Position numbers and translations under genes: made by a program. Source: Clostridiales bacterium (GTDB lineage Bacteria > Bacillota > Clostridia > UBA1381). From it: a stretch of DNA of 5,904 nucleotides. The notes under the pieces are model-generated. The model made no database searches and was not told where the DNA came from. It was given only the letters and a program-made list of their open reading frames with translations. The first letter of the stretch is position 1. Each line of letters begins with the position of its first letter. Below are positions 1-5,904 of the stretch, one piece after another. Where the stretch lies: NCBI GenBank assembly GCA_003453455.1, contig DMLG01000052.1, forward strand, positions 1 to 5,904, written 5' to 3'.

Positions 1-102
1 GTAGTTTTATGTGCATTATCAGGTATTTTTGTGATACAAAAAAAGGGCAGATGTCTATCCGGCTGCGAAAATTGTTCTTTCTGCAAAAATAGGGATAAAT
101 AG
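1..102 (+). CDS. FeoB-associated-type Cys-rich small membrane protein (3' end only)
   Basis: An open frame enters from the left edge and ends at a TAG at 100-102, giving 33 visible residues; the start lies outside the window. The visible part begins with a hydrophobic stretch (VVLCALSGIFVI), the end of a single membrane helix. A basic KKGR follows, then a cysteine cluster C18-x3-C22-x2-C25-x2-C28 and a short charged tail. One helix followed by a compact Cys cluster at the extreme C-terminus is the layout of the small FeoB-associated Cys-rich membrane proteins of Firmicutes, which usually lie directly downstream of the ferrous iron permease gene feoB. Their role is not firmly established; metal handling is presumed. 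feoB itself is not visible, so the family call rests on this short tail. The stop is 3 bases before the comEC start, so the two genes are probably co-transcribed. It could instead be an unrelated small Cys-rich protein. Confidence 0.6.
   Translation, partial: VVLCALSGIFVIQKKGRCLSGCENCSFCKNRDK
91..96 (+). promoter_or_regulatory. Weak ribosome binding site for comEC
   Basis: AGGGAT lies 9 bases before the ATG at 106 and inside the last codons of the upstream Cys-rich gene. It is a partial Shine-Dalgarno match, clearly weaker than the AGGAGG of holA. With the 3-base gap between genes, this suggests that comEC translation depends partly on ribosomes finishing the upstream gene. That dependence is inferred. 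Confidence 0.4.
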
Positions 103-105
103 AAT

Positions 106-2436
106 ATGTTTTCTCTTATCACAATATGTTGTGCCGCCTATATTTTTGGTATAGTTTCCGCTCCCATCATAAGCTTTTTATATGTACTTCTATTTACCGT
201 ATGTGTTATTTTAGCAATACTTTTATCCAAAATAGTACTAAAATACAAGACCGCGCCTGTTCTTCTTGCGGCTGTAATGTTTCTCGCAGGAAATGCAAGA
301 TACCTTTCCGCCGCCGAAAACAGTTTATATAATAAATTCCCCGAAAAATATGTGGAAATATGCGGCACTGTCCGCTCACTCCCTCAGATTTCTCTTGCAA
401 AGTACAAATACCGCTATGAAGTAATGGCGGATTCACTTACATATCTGGGAGAAACATATCGTATAGACAAGAAAATCCTGCTTAATACTACCGAGGAGCT
501 GAGTTTTGGCGATACCGTACGCGCTTGGGGATTTTTGACCGATTTTTCGGAGGTTTCAAACGAATTCGGATTTAATTACAAGCTTTTTTATAAGAGCAAG
601 GGCATATTTGCACGCCTTACTGCTTTTGAACTTTCAAAAACCGGCAGGGCAAATTCTCTTTCCCCTGCATTTTGGGCAGGCAAATTGAGGTATCGCATAT
701 TTGAAAATATGCAAAGTTACCTCGATGACGACTCTTTTGCTCTAACCTCTGCCGTTTTATTCGGCGATAAAAGCTATTTTGACAAAAATTATCGGACATT
801 ACTTTTGAAAACAGGCGTAGGACGCATACTCTACTCGTCCTTTACCCATATTTCGATTATCATTTTTCTCGTGTCGCTGTTATCTTCAAAAAAAAAATAC
901 CGCAATATTCTTTTTATTGCGGCTATAACTTTCTATATTCTTTTTGTAAACAGCTCGTCTATCGCGCTAAAAGCGTGTATTACGGCAGGGCTTGTAATTT
1001 GTGCAAAACAGCTTAAAGGATATAGTGACAAGTTCAGTATTCTATCATATACCGTGTTTTTACTGACTGTATATAATCCCCTTCTTTGCTTTGACGCGGG
1101 ATTTATGATGTCGGTAATTTCAACGGCTTTAATACTCCTTTGCTATAAACCCGTCTATCGCAGACTTTCGGGGTTTCGCAAGCTAAGAAAGCTGCGCCTT
1201 GCAGCACCTTTATCGGTCTTTATCATTCTTCTTTTCGGGGCTATGCCATTTTCAGCATATTACTTTAACGGCACACCGATTTATTCCGTTTTCCTTGTGC
1301 CCGTTCTTTTGCCGTTTGTTGCCGCCGTCATATTTACTGCACCAATACTTTTTATTAACGGCGGCGCTTACCTTTTTCTGAGTCCCATAAGGCTTATTTA
1401 CCACGGCGCACTATCTGTTTTACATTTTGCACCGTTTGTTATTAAAAGACTGCCTTTTTACTACATAACCCTGCCCACTCCGTCTGTTATAGCAATTATA
1501 TTTTTCTGTCTTTTGTGGTGGATATTCATACGCGCTATAAGTTACAAATTTAACACTTCCAAAACCAAATTCATACTCGCTGCTGCTTTGGGACTTTTTA
1601 TATGTATTGCGCTTGATTTTAGTATAAACTCGCTCGGCATATATTTTGTAAATGTGGGACAAGGCGATGCAGCAGTTCTGCACACGAGCTACGGCGAAAC
1701 AGTTTTAATAGACGGCGGCGGTTCAAGCGATTATGAGAAAAACTACAACATCGGCGAAAGTATTTTTCTTCCATATCTGATATCTCACGGATTTACGCAT
1801 ATTGATGTCGCCATTGTTTCGCATTATCACAAAGACCACGCAGAAGGCATAGTTACCGCTGCGGAAAACCTTAAAATCAACACCCTTATTTTGCCCGATT
1901 CCATGCCTGATAGCATTTACCGCTTAAAGCTTGAAGAGCTCGCGCGTAAAAAGGATATTAAAACCGAATATCTGCACATAGGTGATGAAATCCGCTTTCG
2001 TTCAGGGTTAAAGCTTTATGTTATTGCACCTGATGTCTCGCTTGCAGATGACGAAAATGAAAATAACACATCTTTGGTAATAAAGGCGAGTTACGGAGAT
2101 TTTACCGCGCTGTTTACTGGCGATTTTGAGGCAGAAGAAAATCTTTTGCCGCCAAGGGATATTGACCTTTTAAAAGTCTCTCACCACGGCTCACAAGACG
2201 GGAACAGTTCTGCATTTATACGGGCACTAAATCCGCGTATTGCCGTCATAAGTGTTGGCAAGGACAACCGTTACGGACTGCCTGACAACAAAGTTGTGGC
2301 AGAATTTGAAAATATGGGCGCAACGGTCTTGCGCACCGACCTTTTGGGTGATATACGCTTCAAGATAGACAAAAAGGGGAATATAAAATACAATTCATTG
2401 TTAGGAGGAAATCAGAATGCCGCAAAAAGAAGATAG
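106..2436 (+). CDS. comEC: ComEC/Rec2 family DNA-uptake channel protein
   Basis: This 776-residue protein has the full ComEC architecture and family length. Membrane helices occupy about residues 4-66. An OB-like DUF4131 region follows at about 80-175 (starting at ICGTVR), then the multi-helix Competence domain at about 205-480, including FDAGFMMSVIST at 329-340. The C-terminal metallo-beta-lactamase domain covers about 510-760: VNVGQGD 515-521, IDGGG 535-539, HYHKDH 573-578, TGD 671-673, SHHGS 692-696 and GKDNRYGLP 718-726. In naturally competent bacteria ComEC forms the inner-membrane pore for single-stranded DNA; the lactamase domain is thought to act as a nuclease on the incoming DNA. The metal-binding HxHxDH motif is intact, so the domain may be active. 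Two normally conserved sites are altered: the HLLAISGLH-type motif reads RILYSSFTH (240-248), and the usual YGHP reads YGLP. The frame is uninterrupted, so it is called intact. comEA is not in the window, so competence of the host is not shown. Confidence 0.93.
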   Translation: MFSLITICCAAYIFGIVSAPIISFLYVLLFTVCVILAILLSKIVLKYKTAPVLLAAVMFLAGNARYLSAAENSLYNKFPEKYVEICGTVRSLPQISLAKYKYRYEVMADSLTYLGETYRIDKKILLNTTEELSFGDTVRAWGFLTDFSEVSNEFGFNYKLFYKSKGIFARLTAFELSKTGRANSLSPAFWAGKLRYRIFENMQSYLDDDSFALTSAVLFGDKSYFDKNYRTLLLKTGVGRILYSSFTHISIIIFLVSLLSSKKKYRNILFIAAITFYILFVNSSSIALKACITAGLVICAKQLKGYSDKFSILSYTVFLLTVYNPLLCFDAGFMMSVISTALILLCYKPVYRRLSGFRKLRKLRLAAPLSVFIILLFGAMPFSAYYFNGTPIYSVFLVPVLLPFVAAVIFTAPILFINGGAYLFLSPIRLIYHGALSVLHFAPFVIKRLPFYYITLPTPSVIAIIFFCLLWWIFIRAISYKFNTSKTKFILAAALGLFICIALDFSINSLGIYFVNVGQGDAAVLHTSYGETVLIDGGGSSDYEKNYNIGESIFLPYLISHGFTHIDVAIVSHYHKDHAEGIVTAAENLKINTLILPDSMPDSIYRLKLEELARKKDIKTEYLHIGDEIRFRSGLKLYVIAPDVSLADDENENNTSLVIKASYGDFTALFTGDFEAEENLLPPRDIDLLKVSHHGSQDGNSSAFIRALNPRIAVISVGKDNRYGLPDNKVVAEFENMGATVLRTDLLGDIRFKIDKKGNIKYNSLLGGNQNAAKRR
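888..897 (+). repeat. A10 homopolymer inside comEC
   Basis: Ten consecutive A residues lie in the codons for Ser-Lys-Lys-Lys (residues 260-263), in a loop between predicted membrane helices of ComEC. Gain or loss of one base would shift the frame in the first third of the gene and remove the Competence core and the lactamase domain. The assembled sequence is in frame. Confidence 0.9.
2403..2408 (+). promoter_or_regulatory. Strong ribosome binding site for holA inside comEC
   Basis: A perfect AGGAGG sits 8 bases before the ATG at 2417 and supports that start. It lies within the last codons of comEC (encoding Leu-Gly-Gly), so the end of ComEC is partly shaped by the signal needed to start HolA. 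Confidence 0.85.
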
Positions 2437-3433
2437 CTTTCTCACATTAAAACAGCAGCTAAAAAACAAAAAAATCGGCAATTTATATCTTTTTTTCGGT
2501 GAAGAGACCTTTATAAAAGATTCATATGTGAAATATATGCAAAATTTAGTACCCGATGACGGCTTTGCTGATTTCAACCGCATTTTCCTTGACGGCGAAA
2601 CTTCGGATTTCGCTAGAATTGACGATGCCATAGACGCATTTCCCGTTATGGCGGAAAAGAAAATTATTATAATAAAAAACAGCGGGATTTTTAAATCCAA
2701 AATTTCGGGCGGCGATGAAGTGCGCAGTTTTTGGCAGAACAGACTTTCCGATCTTCCTGATTTCGTCATTCTTATTTTTGACGAACAAGCGGTAGATAAG
2801 CGCAGCAGCCTTTATAAACTTGTATCAAAAGAAGGACTTTCCGTTGAATTTTGCTATCTCAAAGATTATGAGCTTGTAGCATGGATTATGCGAGAGGTGC
2901 AGAAAAACGGCAAAAAAATATCAAAATCAACTGCCGAATATCTTTTGAGCCTTTGCGACCCCGGCATAATCAATATAAAAAACGAGCTTTCAAAGCTGTT
3001 TGACTACTGCGGCGCGGAAATTTACCAAAGTGATATTGAAAAGGTGGTATCAAAACCCCTTAGCGTTATAATTTTCAACATAACCGATGCTATTTTAAAG
3101 GGAGAACGGGATAATGCGGTAAAAATCCTGCTGCGGCTTCAAGAAAGCAAGGTTTCCGCCTTTAATGTTCTGTATCTCCTCTCCTCAAATTTTGACAAGC
3201 TGCTAAGGTGTAAGCTGCTTTTACAAGAAGGGGCAAATTATGATTTGGTAGCCGCAAAGCTTAAACTTTCCCCATATATTGCAAAAAAATATATATCCGA
3301 CTGCAAAGGCTTTTCCGAGGATTTTTTGATTAAAAGGATATGCGATACGGCAGAATATGACCTCAAAATCAAGCAAGGATTAATCGACGAATGGACAGCT
3401 TTAATCGAGTATGTAATAGATGCGATAAAATAG
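2417..3433 (+). CDS. holA: DNA polymerase III delta subunit (clamp-loader subunit HolA)
   Basis: This 338-residue protein has the usual length for HolA. The delta subunit belongs to the clamp loader; it binds the beta sliding clamp and opens the ring so it can be placed on primed DNA in the cytoplasm. An AAA+-like domain starts with NLYLFFGEETFIKDS (22-36), the typical opening of this family, in which the nucleotide-binding loop is degenerate as expected for delta. Strand-like KKIIIIKN (81-88) and DFVILIFDE (115-123) follow. The linker LKDYELVAWIMREV (148-161) and DPGIINIKNELSKLFDYCG (181-199) match the family's helical second domain. Residues from about 214 form the all-helical C-terminal collar domain. 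The start is fixed by AGGAGG 8 bases upstream and overlaps comEC by 20 bases, indicating translational coupling. comEC followed by holA is a common arrangement in Firmicutes. The stop codon lies inside the terminator stem. Confidence 0.93.
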   Translation: MPQKEDSFLTLKQQLKNKKIGNLYLFFGEETFIKDSYVKYMQNLVPDDGFADFNRIFLDGETSDFARIDDAIDAFPVMAEKKIIIIKNSGIFKSKISGGDEVRSFWQNRLSDLPDFVILIFDEQAVDKRSSLYKLVSKEGLSVEFCYLKDYELVAWIMREVQKNGKKISKSTAEYLLSLCDPGIINIKNELSKLFDYCGAEIYQSDIEKVVSKPLSVIIFNITDAILKGERDNAVKILLRLQESKVSAFNVLYLLSSNFDKLLRCKLLLQEGANYDLVAAKLKLSPYIAKKYISDCKGFSEDFLIKRICDTAEYDLKIKQGLIDEWTALIEYVIDAIK

Positions 3434-3455
3434 CACAGCTTACGCTGTGCTATTT
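3428..3455. terminator. Bidirectional terminator hairpin shared by convergent genes
   Basis: AAATAGCACAGC (3428-3439) and GCTGTGCTATTT (3444-3455) form a perfect 12-bp stem with a TTAC loop. The A-rich and T-rich outer ends provide a short U-run in either direction, though the run is modest: UAUUUCUCUU rightward and UAUUUUAUC leftward. The holA TAG (3431-3433) lies in the left arm and the TAG of the - strand gene (3450-3452) lies in the right arm. The two stop codons pair with each other in the folded transcript. It is the only obvious hairpin between the two gene groups and most likely ends both transcripts. Confidence 0.85.
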
Positions 3456-3896
3456 CTCTTCAATCATTTCTTCTAAAATTTCTGCCGCCAACCCCACAAG
3501 CTCACGGCAGGGGCGTTTTTTATAATACTCCTCCGTCCTTTTATCAGGTGTTGGACTGTCTTTTTTCCTATCGAGTCCCAAAAGCTCTCGGCACACGATT
3601 GAGCCTGTATCTTGCGAAAATCGCTCCGCTAAATGCTGTATTCTCGCATAATGCTCCGCTTTTTTTGCGCCTGTTTCCGCTCCGTCATACCCGTACAAAA
3701 GTCCTGCAACCATAAACATTCCGGAAACTGCACCGCAAACCTCCCGAAGGCGTCCCATTCCGCCTCCAAAGGAGCTTGTAAGCCTTGCAAGCGCCTTTTC
3801 ATCAACGCCCAAAAGGTCGGCAAATGCCAAAACCACCGCCTGTGAGCAGTTATATCCGCTCTCAAAAAGCTCCATTGCCTTTTCTTTTCTACTCAT
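3450..3896 (-). CDS. C_GCAxxG_C_C family redox-type protein
   Basis: This 148-residue soluble protein carries the spaced cysteines of the C_GCAxxG_C_C family: C17 in GYNCSQAV, C54 in VCGAVSG just after the glycine-rich SSFGGGMGR (41-49), C102 in VCRELLG and C130 in RPCRELVG. No signal peptide or membrane helix is seen, so it should be cytosolic. Members are annotated as putative redox-active or metal-binding proteins; no reaction is firmly established, and none is assigned here. The N-terminal half is family-typical. The segment at about 108-126 is charged and probably a loop. The start overlaps the end of the upstream membrane-protein gene by 8 bases; the nearest Shine-Dalgarno-like sequence (AAAGG) is weak and rather distant, so translation is probably coupled. 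It is the last gene of the three-gene - strand operon, and its stop lies in the terminator stem. The family call is confident; the function is unknown. Confidence 0.88.
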   Translation of the reverse strand: MSRKEKAMELFESGYNCSQAVVLAFADLLGVDEKALARLTSSFGGGMGRLREVCGAVSGMFMVAGLLYGYDGAETGAKKAEHYARIQHLAERFSQDTGSIVCRELLGLDRKKDSPTPDKRTEEYYKKRPCRELVGLAAEILEEMIEEK

Positions 3897-4437
3897 CTTT
3901 TTTCGCCTTTACCGCAGCAATGGCACGGCTTACGGGATAGATTATTATTGCGCCCAAAAGTCCCGAATATAGCTGTAATGTCGAAAATACCTTGTTTACA
4001 GCAGCTAAAAGCTTTCCTAAATTTTGCTCAAACAGCGGTTTTATTATAAGGTCTGCGCAAGCCCACATAAACAGCCACTTAACTACTGCGCCCAAAATCA
4101 GTCCTAAAATAAATTCTTTTTCACCTTTTTTTCTGCCGTAATATGCAAAAAGCACAAAAATTATATTTCCTATCATAATTACAGGCAAATTAACGCCGTA
4201 TGTCGCCTGTGTTATCATTGTCATAGCAGATGCAGGCGCAATAAGGATTGATGTAAGAGGTGTAAGTATCGAGAATCCAATCCCCCACCAAATCCCAAGC
4301 TCTATTGCTGCAATAACCAACACTGCATTTATAACAGGACCCGAAATAAATGCTGAAATATTTTTTATCGTCTGCATAATCAGAATTATTGCAAGCAGAA
4401 GCCCTGCCTCTGCAATTTTTTTAGTTGTAATTTTCAT
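3889..4437 (-). CDS. ECF transporter S-component-like membrane protein
   Basis: This 182-residue, very hydrophobic protein has about six predicted membrane segments, at roughly 8-30, 34-47, 50-70, 83-101, 108-134 and 153-175, and a basic cytosolic tail (KAKKDE). Its size, its helix number and the run GPVINAVLVIAAIELGIWWG (33-52) followed by PLTSILIAPAS resemble the substrate-binding S components of energy-coupling factor transporters, which bind vitamins, metals or other micronutrients. No substrate-specific motif is recognised. No EcfA ATPase or EcfT gene is visible nearby; if it is an S component it would have to share an energising module encoded elsewhere (group II arrangement). The start is supported by AAAGGGGGA 5 bases upstream. 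It begins 15 bases after the symporter stop and overlaps the C_GCAxxG_C_C gene by 8 bases, so all three are probably one transcript. It could instead be an unrelated small integral membrane protein. Confidence 0.65.
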   Translation of the reverse strand: MKITTKKIAEAGLLLAIILIMQTIKNISAFISGPVINAVLVIAAIELGIWWGIGFSILTPLTSILIAPASAMTMITQATYGVNLPVIMIGNIIFVLFAYYGRKKGEKEFILGLILGAVVKWLFMWACADLIIKPLFEQNLGKLLAAVNKVFSTLQLYSGLLGAIIIYPVSRAIAAVKAKKDE

Positions 4438-4442
4438 AAAAT

Positions 4443-4450
4443 CCCCCTTT
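4443..4450 (-). promoter_or_regulatory. Ribosome binding site of the ECF S-like gene
   Basis: On the - strand AAAGGGGG precedes the ATG (4437-4435) by 5 bases. It lies entirely in the short gap after the symporter stop and supports the chosen start. Confidence 0.65.
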
Positions 4451-4452
4451 AT

Positions 4453-5904
4453 CTACTCGCCCAAAGAATCCTTTGCAACTGTCACTACTTCCTTATTATA
4501 ACACAAAAAGGCATTTTCAACCATATCTTTATCAGGGGCTTTTGTGAAAAGGGATATAACGGGTACGATAATAAGTCCGCCAACCATAGCCAAAACACCT
4601 GACCGAATGGAATTATTAAACATATATGCCATAAACGGATTTGCAAATTTCATACCCGAAAGGCTCACATACATCTGGAATATCATTAGCACTACCCCAT
4701 AGATAAAACAAACTGCAACAGATGCCTTCGTTGTGCGTTTCCAGTAAAGTCCGTATAAGAAGGGTGCCAAAAATGCCCCTGCCAACGCTCCCCACGAAAC
4801 GCCCATCATTTGTGCAATAAAGGTAAGCCCCGGTTTTGAATCCTTAATAATTGCGATAACTGCGGAAATCACAATAAAGAACACAATAAACAGTCTCATA
4901 ATCAAAACAGTATTCTTTTCTGATATTTCCTTTTTTCTCTTCGGAACAATAACATCAAGGGTTAAAGTTGAGCTTGATGTGAGTACCAACGATGAAAGCG
5001 TGGACATAGACGCGGAAAGTACCAAAACTATGACAATCCCTATGACTATGGGATTTAAATCTTTAAGCATCGACGGAACAACTGTATCGAAAAGAATTTT
5101 TCCCTCCGCCGTTGTTTCAGGCTGAAAGAGTCTTGCAAATCCTCCTAAGAAATAACAGCCTCCTGCCACAATAATTGCAAAAAATGTTGATATGATAGTA
5201 CCTTTTCTTACCGAATCCTCACTTTTTATTGAATAAAACTTTCCGACCATCTGTGGAAGTCCCCAAGTACCAAGGGATGTAAGGATTACAACAAACAGGA
5301 GTGACAGAGGGTCAGGACCTAAAAATGCAGTAAATGCGCCGTTCATTTGTATGCCGTCTGCCTGTATTTGTGAAAGGTCGGTCATTGCCTGCATAAATCC
5401 GCCCTTACTAACAAGAACTGATGCAATTACGACAACAATACCGAACAGCATAACAACGCCCTGAATAAAATCATTTATTGCGGTTGCCATATATCCGCCG
5501 AAAATTACATATAGTCCTGTTAGGACCGCCATAATTAAAATACATACCCAGTATGGAACAGAGAAAGCAATGTTAAAAAGACTGGAAAGTCCGTTATAAA
5601 GCGATGCTGTATATGGTATCAAAAATATAAAAACTATAATTGACGCAAAAATTTTAAGCGCAGGAGAATTGTACCTGCTTCCGAAAAAGTCGGGCATAGT
5701 TTTGCTGTCTAAATGCTGTGTCATAATTCTTGTACGGCGTCCCAAAACACTCCAAGCAAGAAGTGAGCCTATAAATGCGTTTCCAAGCCCTATCCATGTT
5801 GATGAAAGACCAAAATTCCAGCCAAATTGTCCTGCATATCCAACAAAAATAACCGCAGAAAAGTAAGATGTGCCAAAGGCAAAGGCCGTGAGCCAAGGAC
5901 CTAC
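4453..5904 (-). CDS. Sodium:solute symporter family transporter (5' end outside window)
   Basis: The frame is open to the right edge of the window and gives 483 residues; family proteins are about 500 long, so only some 20-30 N-terminal residues are missing. A TTG at 5745 could be taken as a start, but the 53 codons before it encode typical family sequence: GPWLTAFAFGTSYFSAVIFVGYAG and the WIGLGNAFIGSLLAW helix. That start is therefore rejected. Further family marks in visible numbering are GGYMATAINDFIQG (136-149), WGLPQMVGKFYSIKS (214-228) and SASMSTLSSLVLTSSS (297-312). In PutP and vSGLT the Ser/Thr residues of this last helix contribute to the sodium site, so sodium coupling is likely. 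It is a multi-helix inner-membrane protein that imports a small solute with Na+. The overall pattern is PutP/PanF-like, but the substrate cannot be read from sequence. It is the first visible gene of the - strand operon; any promoter lies beyond the window. Confidence 0.9.
   Translation of the reverse strand, partial: VGPWLTAFAFGTSYFSAVIFVGYAGQFGWNFGLSSTWIGLGNAFIGSLLAWSVLGRRTRIMTQHLDSKTMPDFFGSRYNSPALKIFASIIVFIFLIPYTASLYNGLSSLFNIAFSVPYWVCILIMAVLTGLYVIFGGYMATAINDFIQGVVMLFGIVVVIASVLVSKGGFMQAMTDLSQIQADGIQMNGAFTAFLGPDPLSLLFVVILTSLGTWGLPQMVGKFYSIKSEDSVRKGTIISTFFAIIVAGGCYFLGGFARLFQPETTAEGKILFDTVVPSMLKDLNPIVIGIVIVLVLSASMSTLSSLVLTSSSTLTLDVIVPKRKKEISEKNTVLIMRLFIVFFIVISAVIAIIKDSKPGLTFIAQMMGVSWGALAGAFLAPFLYGLYWKRTTKASVAVCFIYGVVLMIFQMYVSLSGMKFANPFMAYMFNNSIRSGVLAMVGGLIIVPVISLFTKAPDKDMVENAFLCYNKEVVTVAKDSLGE

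Noticed and set aside
106..2436. comEC as a decaying pseudogene
   Set aside because: Two motif substitutions raise the question, but the 776-residue frame is full length, without frameshift or stop, and keeps the HxHxDH, TGD and HHGS motifs.
2401..2769. 122-residue open frame on the - strand across the comEC-holA junction
   Set aside because: It lies antisense to holA, whose frame has clear family motifs and a perfect ribosome binding site; its own translation shows no recognisable domain.
3629..3865. Open frames on both strands inside the C_GCAxxG_C_C gene
   Set aside because: They are shadows of a real gene whose four cysteine motifs are all in place; no family features are seen in the alternative translations.
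5654..5896. 80-residue open frame on the - strand near the right edge
   Set aside because: It is out of frame with the symporter, whose own frame is open through the same bases and encodes conserved symporter helices.
1..5904. Mobile element, CRISPR array, RNA gene or defence system
   Set aside because: No transposase, integrase, regularly spaced repeats, tRNA or rRNA-like segment or defence-type domain was seen; genes fill nearly the whole window and look like core or common accessory chromosome genes.

Overview
The window reads as ordinary chromosome of a low-GC, anaerobic-type Firmicute, most likely a Clostridia-class bacterium. This is inferred from AT-rich codon use, AGGAGG-type ribosome binding sites, a FeoB-associated Cys-rich tail next to comEC-holA, and a C_GCAxxG_C_C redox protein beside an ECF-type membrane protein. 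No species can be named from the sequence alone.

Layout: two convergent gene groups meet at about position 3442. On the + strand there is the 3' end of a small Cys-rich membrane protein (1-102, cut by the window edge). It is followed after 3 bases by comEC (106-2436, DNA-uptake channel with a C-terminal metallo-beta-lactamase domain). comEC overlaps holA (2417-3433, DNA polymerase III delta subunit) by 20 bases. On the - strand, read from the right edge, there is a sodium:solute symporter (5904-4453, 5' end outside the window), then a small ECF S-component-like membrane protein (4437-3889), then a C_GCAxxG_C_C redox-type protein (3896-3450). These three are spaced 15 bases apart or overlap by 8, so they look like one operon. 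Its promoter lies outside the window.

The two groups are separated by only 16 bases. These form the core of a perfect 12-bp hairpin whose two arms each carry one gene's TAG stop codon, an apparent shared bidirectional terminator.

Functionally, the + strand group mixes DNA uptake (ComEC) with replication (the clamp-loader subunit HolA), a common Firmicute neighbourhood rather than a pathway. The - strand group suggests sodium-driven uptake of an unidentified solute, plus a vitamin/metal-type transport component and a cytosolic Cys-rich redox protein. The link between them is inferred from operon structure only. I found no CRISPR array, RNA gene, insertion sequence, phage gene or defence system, and no intergenic stretch over 300 bases. 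The more interesting points are the stop-codon-bearing terminator, the divergence of normally conserved ComEC motifs, the A10 tract in comEC and the composition of the three-gene - strand operon.
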